A DNA stretch of 64,000 bases, taken from contig CAJKFS010000004.1 in NCBI GenBank assembly GCA_905199225.1, positions 1 through 64,000 of the forward strand, in the 5' to 3' direction. The stretch comes from an uncultured Collinsella sp. GTDB taxonomy: Bacteria; Actinomycetota; Coriobacteriia; Coriobacteriales; Coriobacteriaceae. Both the position numbers and the translations under genes were made by a program. The notes under the pieces were generated by a model, which did no database searches, had not been told where the DNA came from, and worked only from the letters and a program-made list of their open reading frames with translations. Within the stretch, counting starts at the first letter, position 1. The number at the start of each line of letters is the position of its first letter. Positions 44,126 through 52,692 of this stretch are shown here, piece after piece.

Positions 44126-44806
44126 ATGCGGGTTTTGATCACGGGTGCTTCGGGCGGTATCGGAGCCGCATGCGTGCAGCGCTTTTTGGACGAGGGCCAC
44201 GAGGTCGTGGGCTTTGATCTGCTGCCGGCGGCGATCGAACACGAGCGCTACCGCCATCTGATTGTTGATGTCCGCGAGCCGGGCTCGTTTCCAGGCGACC
44301 TTGAGCCCCAGGTGATCGTGAACGTTGCCGGCACGCAGGACTCGGCCGATGACATTGCCGCCAACCTGTGTGGCACCATCAACGTGACCGAGCGCTACGC
44401 CTTTGTGGGGGAGGGGCTTGCCGCCAAGCCGGCGCCGGCTATCAAATCCGTGGTCAATGTGGGGTCGGCGAGTGGGCATACGGGATCGGAGTTTCCCGCC
44501 TATGCCGCCAGCAAAGGCGGCGTTATCGCCTACACCAAGAACCTTGCAAACCGCCTGGCACCGCAGGCCATCGCCAACAGTGTGGACCCGGGCGGCGTTA
44601 TCACGCCGCTCAACCGTTGCGTGATGGAAGACGAACACCTGTGGAACCAGATTATGGAGCTCACGCCGCTTAAACGCTGGGCCACCGCCCAAGAGATCGC
44701 CGAGTGGATCTACTTTGTGGGCGTGACCAACCGGTTTATGACCGGACAGAGCCTGCTCATTGACGGTGGCGAGGCCGGCCGCACACAATTTATTTGGCCC
44801 GAATAG
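44126..44806 (+). CDS. short-chain dehydrogenase/reductase
   Basis: A 226-residue SDR with NAD(P)-binding TGASGGIG at residues 6-13, NVAGTQ, and the catalytic YAASKGG (Tyr-x3-Lys) preceded by a Ser-rich strand (VVNVGSASGH). The start at 44126 follows TAAGGAG. It is likely co-transcribed with the VUT transporter. The substrate is unknown; the C-terminal segment ends DGGEAGR, as in 3-oxoacyl-ACP-reductase-like SDRs. Confidence 0.88.
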   Translation: MRVLITGASGGIGAACVQRFLDEGHEVVGFDLLPAAIEHERYRHLIVDVREPGSFPGDLEPQVIVNVAGTQDSADDIAANLCGTINVTERYAFVGEGLAAKPAPAIKSVVNVGSASGHTGSEFPAYAASKGGVIAYTKNLANRLAPQAIANSVDPGGVITPLNRCVMEDEHLWNQIMELTPLKRWATAQEIAEWIYFVGVTNRFMTGQSLLIDGGEAGRTQFIWPE

Positions 44807-44807
44807 G

Positions 44808-44843
44808 AAACGCGCCCGATGGAAAGCCGTCGGGCGCGTTTTT
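44808..44843. terminator. rho-independent terminator
   Basis: AAACGCGCCCGA and TCGGGCGCGTTT form a long stem and TTTTT follows on the plus strand. It begins right after the SDR stop and lies between convergent genes. A-rich sequence on the left lets it also serve the ung gene on the minus strand. Confidence 0.85.
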
Positions 44844-44856
44844 GATGTATCGATTT

Positions 44857-45582
44857 TTAGCCGAGGCAAGTCCAGTTGGCGGGGGTCGAGCCGTGCTGTT
44901 CGAGTAGCCGATTGGCAGCGGAGAAGGGGCGCGACCCCATAAAAGCGGGGAGTTCTGCTGTGGCACGGTTGGCCGAAAGCGGCGAGGGGTGCGTGGAGGC
45001 CAGGCAGAACTTGTCGGTTGCCTTACCCGCGCCAGTTGCGGCGAGCTTACCTTCGACCATCTGCTGGGCAAAGCGGCCCCATGCCAAAAAGACTACCGGT
45101 TGGGGCAGCTGGCAGCAGCGTTCGATAACGTAGTCGGTGAGCGTGCTCCAGCCCAGCTTGGCGTGCGAGTTCGCGGCATGCTCGCGTACGGTGAGCGTAG
45201 TGTTGAGAAGCAGGACGCCCTGTTGTGCCCATGGCGTTAGATCTCCTGTGGCGGGAATGGGACAGTCCAGATCGGCATTGAGTTCCTTGTAGATGTTGCG
45301 CAGGCTTGGCGGCAACTTGGTTTGCGTCGTGGGGACCGAGAACGACAGCCCCATGGCCTGGTTGGGCCCGTGATAGGGGTCTTGACCCAAGATGACAACC
45401 TTGACCTGCTCGGCCGGCGTGTAGGCGAGGGCATTGAGGATGTCGTCTTGTGCCGGGTAGATGGTTTGCTCGGCACGCAAAAGGGCGATGCGCTCGAGCA
45501 GCTGGTTCGTAGTGTCACGTACCGGTTGCGGCGCATCGTCCAACCAAGTTGCTATGTTGCGGTCGCGAGTTGTGGTGTCCAT
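44857..45582 (-). CDS. ung: uracil-DNA glycosylase, family 1
   Basis: A 241-residue UDG that removes uracil from DNA. The water-activating motif is GQDPYHG with Asp68, followed by AMGLSFSV, LLLNTTLTVREHAANSH and the second motif ASTHPSPLSA, which contains the catalytic His. Length and order fit the Ung family. The start at 45582 follows AAAGGAG. It is convergent with the SDR gene and separated from it by a strong terminator. Confidence 0.95.
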   Translation of the reverse strand: MDTTTRDRNIATWLDDAPQPVRDTTNQLLERIALLRAEQTIYPAQDDILNALAYTPAEQVKVVILGQDPYHGPNQAMGLSFSVPTTQTKLPPSLRNIYKELNADLDCPIPATGDLTPWAQQGVLLLNTTLTVREHAANSHAKLGWSTLTDYVIERCCQLPQPVVFLAWGRFAQQMVEGKLAATGAGKATDKFCLASTHPSPLSANRATAELPAFMGSRPFSAANRLLEQHGSTPANWTCLG

Positions 45583-45669
45583 GGGGCTCCTTTATGGCAG
45601 ATGCTCTGTTGACATCTATTGTAAAGGCGTCCGGAGACCTTAGTGTCGTGGCTACAAAAGGTGAGGCGT

Positions 45670-46578
45670 TTACGAGGCCCGCTCGGGCGTTCCTGCCATG
45701 CGGGTATGGTCGTGAGTATGCGCATGAAGTCGCGGGAGCTGCACGGTTGCCACCATGACGCCGGTGAGGATGAGAGCGGCGCCAAAGAAGGCGATGGGGC
45801 TTAGGACCTCGCCGACCAGGAAGAAGGAGAAGACGGCAGAGCAGACCGGCTCGAGTGAGAAAGCGAAGCCGGTGGTCTCGGCGGGCACGTGGGGCTGCAC
45901 GAGCGTCTGGGTGATAAAGCCGTAGGCAGAGCAGATGAGTGCGAGCGCGACGACAACGACGATCTCGTTAGGCGTGCCGGGAAGCGTGAAGCCGCCAAAG
46001 GTGAATGCGGCGATGCCAGAGAACAGGCCGCCAAAGCCCAGCTGCCAAACACCCAGAGCAAGCGGATTGACATCTTCGACAAAGCGCTTCGCCACAATGA
46101 TATGGCCGGCATAGACAAAAGCGGAGAGCAGCATGATGATCGCGCCGGGATTCAGGCTGGTAAAGTCGGCGCCCGAGAGCAGCAGCATGCCGCAGGTGAC
46201 GATGGCGGTGCCGACGAGCACTTTGCGTTCGGGGGCGCGGCGCAGCAGGGCGGCGTTGGCAAACGGCACGATCACGACCGTCAGGCTCTGCAAAAAGCCG
46301 GCAGTGGAGGCGGAGGTGAGGCTGGAGCCCAGGCACATGCAGGTGAGCTCGGTTGCCATAATGGCGCCGATGATGGCGGCGCGGACCATAAGGTCGCGGT
46401 TGATACGGAACGCGCGCTTGTGGAAGAGCAGCAGGCAGGCCACAAAGGCGATGATGCAGCGTAGCGCGACGATACTCGTGGCGTTCATGCTGTCCATGCC
46501 GATCTTCATGAGGGGATACGAAAAGCCCCATGCGACGGGAACGGAAAATGAGAGCGCGATTGCTTTTTTGCGATCCAT
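45670..46578 (-). CDS. EamA/DMT-superfamily transporter
   Basis: A 302-residue protein with ten hydrophobic segments in two EamA repeats. GFSYPLMKIGMDSM near the N-terminus and LEPVCSAVFSFFLVGEVLSP in the second repeat are typical of drug/metabolite exporters. The C-terminus is His-rich (LHAHTHDHTR). The start at 46578 has AAAAGGAG upstream. A LysR gene diverges from it, and an eight-base inverted repeat (TTTCGCAC, GTGCGAAA) frames the shared region. The LysR protein is a likely regulator. Confidence 0.88.
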   Translation of the reverse strand: MDRKKAIALSFSVPVAWGFSYPLMKIGMDSMNATSIVALRCIIAFVACLLLFHKRAFRINRDLMVRAAIIGAIMATELTCMCLGSSLTSASTAGFLQSLTVVIVPFANAALLRRAPERKVLVGTAIVTCGMLLLSGADFTSLNPGAIIMLLSAFVYAGHIIVAKRFVEDVNPLALGVWQLGFGGLFSGIAAFTFGGFTLPGTPNEIVVVVALALICSAYGFITQTLVQPHVPAETTGFAFSLEPVCSAVFSFFLVGEVLSPIAFFGAALILTGVMVATVQLPRLHAHTHDHTRMAGTPERAS

Positions 46579-46736
46579 GGGACTCCTTTTGTTACAGAAC
46601 GGTTTCGCACAAATGATTCTGCTCCCAGATTTGGATGTAGTAAAGCGAATGTATCTTCAGTATGATTAAGAAATGCTAAAGCGGGTGCGAAAAGCCCTGG
46701 CAAAACGTTTTACGGCTACATCGATGTGGAGGCACG

Positions 46737-47603
46737 ATGGCATCGCGGTATCAGATTGTATGTATGGTGGTCGATTGCGGCAGTCTGAAACGTGCGGCGG
46801 ACGAGCTGGGCTATACGCAAAGTGCGGTGAGCCAGGCCGTCAAGGCGCTCGAGCGCGAGCTGGGTACCACGCTTATCGAGCGCGGTAAGCAGGGCGTTTC
46901 GCTTACGCGCGACGGTAAACAATATCTGCCGTACCTGCGCCAGATTGTGACTGCCGAGGCCGAGCTCGAGGGCAAACGCCAGGAGCTGCTGGGGCTTTCG
47001 TCGACCGATATTCGCATTGCGACGTTTACCAACGTGAGTCGAACCGTGTTGCCGCGCGTGATCCGCGACTTTGGTGCGCTGCACCCGGGCGTACGCTTCA
47101 CCCTCAAGCAGGGCGATTACACGCGCAACGCCCAGTGGGTGCACGATGGCGTGGTTGATTTTTGTTTTACGGCACGCGGATTTACCGCTGGGCTCGAGAA
47201 GCGCGTCGTCTATCACGACGAGTTGGTGGCATTGTTGCCGGCCGCGCATCCGCTGACGGTAAAGGAAAAGGTGACACTCGCCGACCTGGCGTCTGAGCCG
47301 TTTGTGTTGCTGGATGAGGGCGAACAGAGTCTGGTGCTCGATGCATTCGCAACGCATGGGCTGTCGCCGCACGTGACGAGTGAGGTGACCGACGACTATA
47401 CCATCATGGCGATGGTGGAGGAAGGTCTAGGCGTGAGTATGCTGTATCGCCGTACCGTTGAGGGCATGCGGGCCAATATTCGCGTACGTCCCATCGTGCA
47501 CGCCCCCTCGCGTGACGTGGTGGCGGCTTGGCGCAGCTGGGACACCATGCCCATCGCCACAAGGCGCTTTATCGACTATATGAGCTCACATATTGTCAAT
47601 TAA
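46737..47603 (+). CDS. LysR-family transcriptional regulator
   Basis: A 288-residue LysR regulator. The winged helix is near the N-terminus (CGSLKRAADELGYTQSAVSQ, VKALERELGTTLIERG). The effector domain (about 90-288) ends FIDYMSSHIVN. ATG 46737 has GGAGG nearby. It diverges from the EamA transporter gene, the usual layout when a LysR protein controls its neighbour. Its 3' end faces the MATE gene, with 27 bases between. Confidence 0.88.
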   Translation: MASRYQIVCMVVDCGSLKRAADELGYTQSAVSQAVKALERELGTTLIERGKQGVSLTRDGKQYLPYLRQIVTAEAELEGKRQELLGLSSTDIRIATFTNVSRTVLPRVIRDFGALHPGVRFTLKQGDYTRNAQWVHDGVVDFCFTARGFTAGLEKRVVYHDELVALLPAAHPLTVKEKVTLADLASEPFVLLDEGEQSLVLDAFATHGLSPHVTSEVTDDYTIMAMVEEGLGVSMLYRRTVEGMRANIRVRPIVHAPSRDVVAAWRSWDTMPIATRRFIDYMSSHIVN

Positions 47604-47630
47604 TGACTGGCGTGGCGTTGAGTGCGGTGT

Positions 47631-49013
47631 TTAGCGGGCTGTCGCTTTGGCTTGGGTGGCACGATAGGTGCGTGCGGGGTGGCAGAGCAATACCGCCACG
47701 ACCATAAAGAACGCCGTGGTGCCCAGGCTGATGGGGTAGACCATCATGATGTTCGCAAAGGTGCGGAAGTGCGGGAACACGCAAAACACCCAATAGAAGC
47801 GGATGCCGCAGACGCAGATCATGGTGATGAGGGCGGGCGTGAGCGAGATACCAAAGCCGCGCAGGTAGCCTGACATGTTTTCGTAGAACATGCTAAAGGC
47901 GTACGCAGGGAAGATCGAGCACACGCGGATATAGCCGATCGAGACGATGTTGGGATCGCTGTTGAACAGCGACAAGATCTCGCGCCCCAGGCCGACAATA
48001 ACGATAATCGTGGTGAGTGCAACGATACCGCCTTCGACCAGGCAGACCTTGAGTGTTTTGGTGCAGCGGTCGATCTGGCGGGCACCGTGGTTTTGTCCCA
48101 CAAAGGTGGTACAAGCCTGGCTAAAGCTGTTGAGCAGGTTGTAGCACACGTACTCCAGGCTCATGGCGGCGCTCGATGCCGCCATGACCTCGGTGCCCAG
48201 GCTGTTGATGGCAGACTGGATGATGATGTTGGCGACGGCAAAGACGGCGCTCTGGATGCCGGCGGGCAGACCGATCTTGACGATGCGCTTGAGGGCGACG
48301 GGGTCGATAGCCAGGTCGCGTGGGGTGACGCGGACGACGGAGTCGGTCTTGAGCAGGCGGATAAAGAGCGTAGCGGCACTGACGGTGTAGGCGATGGCGG
48401 TGGCGATGGCGACGCCCGCGACGCCCCAGTGGAGTACGGGGACAAAGATGAGGTCCAAGCCAATGTTGAGGACGGTGGACACGGCAAGCGCCTGCAGCGG
48501 CATGCGGGTGATGCCGACGGAGCGGAAGATGGCGGCCTCAAAGTTGTAAAGCAAAATCGAGGGCATGCTCAGTAAAAAGACGCGCAGGTAGAGCGAAGCG
48601 AGCGGCATGGTCTCGGCGGGAACGTTGAGCGCGGCGAGCATGGGCTCGGCAAAGATCTCGCCCAGCGCGATGACGACAAAGCCTACGAGCGCCATTAAAA
48701 TCGAGGTATGGACGGCGCGTTTGACCATGTTTTGGTCGTAACGGCCGATAGCGTTGGCGATGACCACGTTGGAGCCAAGCGACATGCCAATAAACAGGTT
48801 GAGCATAAGACTGGTAAGCGGAACATTGGAGCCGACCGCCGCCATGGCGAGGGTTCCCTGGTCGCCCGAGAAGTTACCGATGATGACCGTGGCGATGAGG
48901 TTCGACAGCTGCTCCAAGATGCTCGTGGCGGCCACGGGGAAGGCGAACAGGGGAATATTGCGCCACAGCGAGCCGGTGGTCATGTCAATGTGCTTAGATG
49001 CGGTGTCAGCCAT
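47631..49013 (-). CDS. MATE-family efflux transporter
   Basis: A 460-residue protein with twelve hydrophobic segments in two MatE repeats. SLWRNIPLFAFPVAATSILE begins the first and GTLAMAAVGSNVPLTSLMLN is a typical helix; the second repeat starts VKIGLPAGIQSAVF. Such proteins exchange drugs or metabolites for Na+ or H+. The start at 49013 is preceded by GAGATTGAG, a weak ribosome binding site. The substrate cannot be inferred. Confidence 0.9.
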   Translation of the reverse strand: MADTASKHIDMTTGSLWRNIPLFAFPVAATSILEQLSNLIATVIIGNFSGDQGTLAMAAVGSNVPLTSLMLNLFIGMSLGSNVVIANAIGRYDQNMVKRAVHTSILMALVGFVVIALGEIFAEPMLAALNVPAETMPLASLYLRVFLLSMPSILLYNFEAAIFRSVGITRMPLQALAVSTVLNIGLDLIFVPVLHWGVAGVAIATAIAYTVSAATLFIRLLKTDSVVRVTPRDLAIDPVALKRIVKIGLPAGIQSAVFAVANIIIQSAINSLGTEVMAASSAAMSLEYVCYNLLNSFSQACTTFVGQNHGARQIDRCTKTLKVCLVEGGIVALTTIIVIVGLGREILSLFNSDPNIVSIGYIRVCSIFPAYAFSMFYENMSGYLRGFGISLTPALITMICVCGIRFYWVFCVFPHFRTFANIMMVYPISLGTTAFFMVVAVLLCHPARTYRATQAKATAR

Positions 49014-49077
49014 GCGCTCTCAATCTCTAACATGCGCTTCAATACTCATTTGCGCAGTCGATGATACTCCTAATTAC

Positions 49078-49108
49078 CTAGTCATTGGGGACGTTCTTAA
49101 ATGACTAG
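49078..49108. repeat. partial hairpin element related to copies A-C
   Basis: The core GGGGACGTTCTT is shared with the composite elements, but here the arms are CTAGTCATT and AATGACTAG around it. The second hairpin is missing. It lies upstream of the rlmA-like gene. Confidence 0.65.
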
Positions 49109-49164
49109 GCGGGGGAGGCGTGAGACAATGGTGGGCGTTGTGTTGTTCGCGCTAAGGAGTTGCC

Positions 49165-49977
49165 ATGTTGTTGTGTCCCGTTTGCCATGAGCCGCTGGTG
49201 GATGACGAACGCGGTGCTGCATGCGCGGGCGGACACCGGTTTGACCGCGCTCGTGAGGGCTATCTATATCTACTGTGCTCGTCCAAGAGCGGTGACTCCA
49301 TGGGCGATCCCAAGTCGCAGGCACGCAGCCGTCGTGACTTCCTGAATCGCGGTTACTATGCGCCGTTGCGCGATGCGATGGTCGAGCTCGTGCGCGAACG
49401 AGCTCAGCGGTGCGCGGCTACGTCGGACAAGCCGCTGGCCTTGCTCGATATTTGCTGCGGCGAGGGCTATTACACGAGTGCCATGGGCGCGGTGCCGGGT
49501 GTGGGCGCTTACGGCTTTGACCTGGGCAAAGAGATGGTGCGCCTGGCCGCCAAGCGCGGCGACGCGACCTACTTTGTGGCCAACATGAAGGATATCCCCG
49601 TGGCAGACGGCGCCTTCGATATGGTGACCGAGCTCTTTGCTCCCTTTAACGAGCGCGAGTTTGCCCGCGTGCTGGCGCCCGAGGGCTCGCTTTACACCGT
49701 GGTGCCAGGTGCCCGCCATCTCTTTGGGCTCAAGGAGGTGCTCTACGACACGCCGTACCTCAACGACGAAAAGCTTCCGAAGACGACAGAGCTTAAGCTG
49801 GTCGGCACGCAGCGGGTGTCCGCGAACATTACGCTGGCGACGCAGACCGACATCGAGGCGGTGTTCCAGATGACGCCGTACTACTACCGCACACGCCCTG
49901 CCGATAAAGAGCGTCTGACAAACCTCGAAACCCTCCAAACCGATATCGACTTCATCATTGCCGAGTACCGCCACTAA
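49165..49977 (+). CDS. rlmA: 23S rRNA (guanine-N1) methyltransferase, RlmA family
   Basis: A 270-residue enzyme of the RlmA/TlrB family, which methylates G745 or G748 of 23S rRNA. The N-terminal zinc site is Cys4, Cys7, Cys20 and His24 (LLCPVCHEPL, CAGGH). The following FDRAREGYLYLL and RRDFLNRGYYAPL are family signatures. The SAM motif is LLDICCGEGYYT. ATG 49165 has TAAGGAG upstream. A hairpin begins one base after the stop codon, then a terminator. Confidence 0.9.
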   Translation: MLLCPVCHEPLVDDERGAACAGGHRFDRAREGYLYLLCSSKSGDSMGDPKSQARSRRDFLNRGYYAPLRDAMVELVRERAQRCAATSDKPLALLDICCGEGYYTSAMGAVPGVGAYGFDLGKEMVRLAAKRGDATYFVANMKDIPVADGAFDMVTELFAPFNEREFARVLAPEGSLYTVVPGARHLFGLKEVLYDTPYLNDEKLPKTTELKLVGTQRVSANITLATQTDIEAVFQMTPYYYRTRPADKERLTNLETLQTDIDFIIAEYRH

Positions 49978-50010
49978 CCTACCAAAAAGGGACAGGTTTA
50001 TTTTGGTAGG
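49978..50010. repeat. 3'-end palindrome, variant type
   Basis: CCTACCAAAA (49978-49987) and TTTTGGTAGG (50001-50010) are complementary and enclose AGGGACAGG. It starts at the base after the rlmA stop codon and shares the AAGGGACAG core with the 33-bp palindrome family. Confidence 0.6.
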
Positions 50011-50028
50011 TTTTATCTGGGTAAACGT

Positions 50029-50068
50029 AAAGGGCCGACCGCGTTGCTGCGCGATCGGCCCTTTTTAT
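50029..50068. terminator. rho-independent terminator
   Basis: AAAGGGCCGA and TCGGCCCTTT form the stem and TTATT follows on the plus strand. It lies between convergent genes and should serve rlmA, and by symmetry the membrane protein gene at 50113. Confidence 0.8.
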
Positions 50069-50112
50069 TGGCGTATATACCAGAGTCACTGAGCGATTGA
50101 CAAGGATGCGGC

Positions 50113-50517
50113 TTAGCTCAAACGGTCCATGCCCTCTTTTTTGACGCGGTTGGCAAGTACAAAGTAGATAATGCTGACAATCAGGCCGGTAAAATCGGGG
50201 GTGCTTGAGCCGGTCCCACCCAAGAGGGGCAGGGAGAGAAGCAGGCTGATGACCGAACATGCTAGGCAGACGATGGACCAAATCCAGACAACGCCAGCCT
50301 TGGCGGGATTGTTTGCCGCGCGGATGCCAAAGACGGCGGTCACAATTTCGACGACGCCCAATACGATGACGACGATGCAAGAAACGATCATGGCACCCGT
50401 GATATCGCCTGCCGCGCTGCCCGCAAAGAGCGCTGTAGCACCCATGCCTGCGCTTAGAATGCCGACGACAAAGAAGAAGAACGATAGGATTTTGAGTAAT
50501 TTACAGGCGTTGCTCAT
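50113..50517 (-). CDS. small membrane protein with four transmembrane helices
   Basis: A 134-residue protein with four hydrophobic segments (LLKILSFFFFVVGILSAGMG, MIVSCIVVIVLGVVEIV, VVWIWSIVCLACSVISLLLS, GLIVSIIYFVLANRV). The start at 50517 (MSNACKLLK) follows AAAGGA by six bases. I do not recognise a family beyond general membrane-protein features. It is monocistronic. Confidence 0.75.
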   Translation of the reverse strand: MSNACKLLKILSFFFFVVGILSAGMGATALFAGSAAGDITGAMIVSCIVVIVLGVVEIVTAVFGIRAANNPAKAGVVWIWSIVCLACSVISLLLSLPLLGGTGSSTPDFTGLIVSIIYFVLANRVKKEGMDRLS

Positions 50518-50750
50518 GGCTGGTCCTTTCGATACGAGTACGCCAACCTGGCGCACCCCATGTGCTGCACATATGGTGAAGCACATTGTAGTTCAACGCG
50601 GCGATGCATGCGCCTGAAAGCGCTTTGAGCCCACGCAGCCCAATCCGACCTTTCAAAAAGGAAAGCTGGACGTAAGCCAAATCGATGGCAGCTCATGTGC
50701 GGCGCTGAGATGATGAGGCCGTAACAAGGAGCTGTTCTTAAGGAGGAGCC

Positions 50751-50894
50751 ATGATGTACGGAGCAGGGCAAGTGCGTGAGCCGCGGTCGTTGGGAAGGCG
50801 TATGAGTGATTCTGTGATTGCCGTCGTGTGCACGGGATTGATGGCGGTGCTTTGCATTGGGATGCTGTGGACCATGTCGCATGTGGGACAATAG
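50751..50894 (+). CDS. small single-pass membrane protein
   Basis: A 47-residue frame with a strong ribosome binding site AAGGAGG before ATG 50751. The N-terminal 20 residues are polar and Arg-rich (EPRSLGRRMS); one hydrophobic helix (VIAVVCTGLMAVLCIGMLW) follows. The stop falls inside GGACAATAG, whose GACAAT resembles the -10 hexamers seen before other genes in this window, so it may double as promoter sequence for rsmJ. No family is recognised. Confidence 0.5.
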   Translation: MMYGAGQVREPRSLGRRMSDSVIAVVCTGLMAVLCIGMLWTMSHVGQ

Positions 50895-50957
50895 CGGACG
50901 GTTGGGTGCTGGCATTAACGGCGCTCGCGTATTCGTTTTGCTTGTTAAGGAGTGCCC

Positions 50958-51662
50958 ATGGGCGTCGTCGATCCCTTTTCTGTTGCTCGGGCCGCGGGGC
51001 TTGAGCTGACCGGGAAGTCCGAGGGCCTCACGCTCACCGACGGCACGATGGAGTTGCGTGCCGATTTTACTCGCATGCTGCCACGGCTCAAACAGGGCCG
51101 CCTGCAGCAAGAGCTGCTGGTAAAGGCTGCCCGCGCGAAAGGCGTCGAGCAACCATGGGCAATTGACGCCACGGCAGGCTTTGGCGAGGACTCGCTGTTG
51201 CTGGCGGCTGCGGGCTTTACCGTCGATCTCTATGAACAGGATTGCGTGATCGCGGCACTCCTCAAGGATGCCCTGGATCGCGCGGCAGATGATCCGGCAC
51301 TTGCGACAGCTGTGGCCCGCATGCGCTTACATGCGGGCGAGGACAGCATTGCCGGCCTTCGCCATGTAGCTGAGCTGATCGGGCAGGGCGAGCTCGTGGC
51401 TCCCGACGTGGTGTATCTGGATCCCATGTTTCCCGAGCGCACCAAGAGCGCGGCGGTTAAAAAGAAGTTCCAACTCTTGCATCATCTGGAACAGCCGTGT
51501 GCCGATGAGGAGACGCTGGTCGAAGCAGCGTTTGCGGTGCACCCACGCAAGGTCGTTATCAAGCGGCCGGTGAAGGGGCCACTGCTTGCCGGCGTTAAGC
51601 CGAGCTATCATCTTGCGGGCAAGGCCGTTCGTTACGATGTTTTGGTGCCGCCGCGCCCGTAG
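50958..51662 (+). CDS. rsmJ: 16S rRNA methyltransferase RsmJ-like
   Basis: A 234-residue SAM-dependent enzyme of the RsmJ family, which makes m2G1516 in 16S rRNA. Family motifs are GKSEGLTLTDG, LRADF, AIDATAGFGEDSLLLAAAG, VYLDPMFPERTKSA and VIKRPVKGPLL. ATG 50958 follows AAGGAG by five bases, better than the GTG at 50952. It follows the 47-residue membrane protein gene, from which it is separated by 63 bp. Confidence 0.88.
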   Translation: MGVVDPFSVARAAGLELTGKSEGLTLTDGTMELRADFTRMLPRLKQGRLQQELLVKAARAKGVEQPWAIDATAGFGEDSLLLAAAGFTVDLYEQDCVIAALLKDALDRAADDPALATAVARMRLHAGEDSIAGLRHVAELIGQGELVAPDVVYLDPMFPERTKSAAVKKKFQLLHHLEQPCADEETLVEAAFAVHPRKVVIKRPVKGPLLAGVKPSYHLAGKAVRYDVLVPPRP

Positions 51663-51710
51663 GTTGCGTGCGATGGCTGGTGCTCCGTCAGCGCCGTGTC
51701 GATGCGGGGT

Positions 51711-52007
51711 CTATTTCCAAGGGTGCGACGTCAGGTGCCACCCGCCGCAGTATTCGCATTTGTAGCAGGCCAAACCGCGCCGCCCGCGGTTTTCGCAGTC
51801 GGCTATAACGGCCTCGGCCTCGGCGCGCGTGTCGTAACGGTTTTTGCGCTCGCACGACTTGTAGCGCCAGGCTTCATCGCGCTCGGCGTCCAGGGCGTCG
51901 CGGCGCTCGTCCTCGCGCGCAAACAAGTCGCTCATATCGCCGCCGGTGGCAGCGCCCAAAAACTCGCTTTTGGCCTTTGACCAAGCGGCTCGCTTTTTGC
52001 TCCCCAT
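51711..52007 (-). CDS. conserved hypothetical protein with CxxC knuckle
   Basis: A 98-residue, highly charged protein. The start at 52007 (MGSKKRAAWSK) has GGAGAGG upstream. The C-terminal region carries CYKCEYCGGWHLT, a zinc-ribbon-like pattern with two Cys pairs and a His. The middle (KNRYDTRAEAEAVIADCENR) resembles short proteins of actinobacterial phages and chromosomes that bind RNA or DNA. The function is unknown. Confidence 0.65.
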   Translation of the reverse strand: MGSKKRAAWSKAKSEFLGAATGGDMSDLFAREDERRDALDAERDEAWRYKSCERKNRYDTRAEAEAVIADCENRGRRGLACYKCEYCGGWHLTSHPWK

Positions 52008-52084
52008 CTGCTTCGCGCCCCTCTCCAAACGCTGGTATCATTGCTCAATCAAAGTGATACCAATAAACGTGAGGTCGTCGCGTG

Positions 52085-52573
52085 ATGATCAGAAAAACCC
52101 TTGATACCGACATTCCCACTGTCATGGCTATCTATGACGCCGCCCGCGCCTTTATGCGCGCGCATGGTAACGCCACGCAGTGGCCCGAGGGCACGCCTTC
52201 TGCCGAGCAGCTGACTGCCGATATCGCCGCCGGTGGTAGCTATGTGTGTGAAGTCGACGGTCGCGTGGTGGCGACGTTTGCCTTTTTATCGGGCCCGGAC
52301 GAGTGCTATGACGTAATCGAGGATGGTCAATGGCGTAGCGATACTCCGTACGCCGTGTTGCACCGTGTGGCATCCGACGGCACCGTGCACGGTATCGCGG
52401 CTGCGATGTTCGCCTTTGCCAAAGAGCGTGCCGACCACCTGCGTATCGATACACATCGGGACAACCTGCCCATGCAGGGCGCGAGTATTAAAGCGGGGTT
52501 TGAGCGTGCCGGTGTCGTGCATGTGTTGGACGGCACGCCGCGTGTTGCGTTTGACTGGCTGCGCGAGGCATAA
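52085..52573 (+). CDS. GNAT-family acetyltransferase
   Basis: A 162-residue GNAT protein. N-terminal IRKTLDTDIPTVMAIYDAAR and WPEGTPSAEQLTADIAAGGS are common in this group. The acetyl-CoA region is seen as VLHRVASDGTVHGIAAAMFA and RIDTHRDNLPMQG. The GTG at 52082 is an alternative start. A rho-independent terminator follows 34 bases after the stop. The substrate is unknown. Confidence 0.85.
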   Translation: MIRKTLDTDIPTVMAIYDAARAFMRAHGNATQWPEGTPSAEQLTADIAAGGSYVCEVDGRVVATFAFLSGPDECYDVIEDGQWRSDTPYAVLHRVASDGTVHGIAAAMFAFAKERADHLRIDTHRDNLPMQGASIKAGFERAGVVHVLDGTPRVAFDWLREA

Positions 52574-52606
52574 GAGCGGGATGCGTACCGGTCCTTGATT
52601 CGAATG

Positions 52607-52635
52607 AAAAATGGCCCCGGGTGGGGCCATTTTTG
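52607..52635. terminator. rho-independent terminator
   Basis: AAAAATGGCCCC and GGGGCCATTTTT form a compact stem with a short loop and a T-run on both strands. It lies between the GNAT and mscL genes, which converge, and can serve both. Confidence 0.85.
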
Positions 52636-52692
52636 GTTGATTGGGGTGAGTTGGGTGTTCGTCGCTCTCGGGAGGACGCTATAGCTTCGTAA

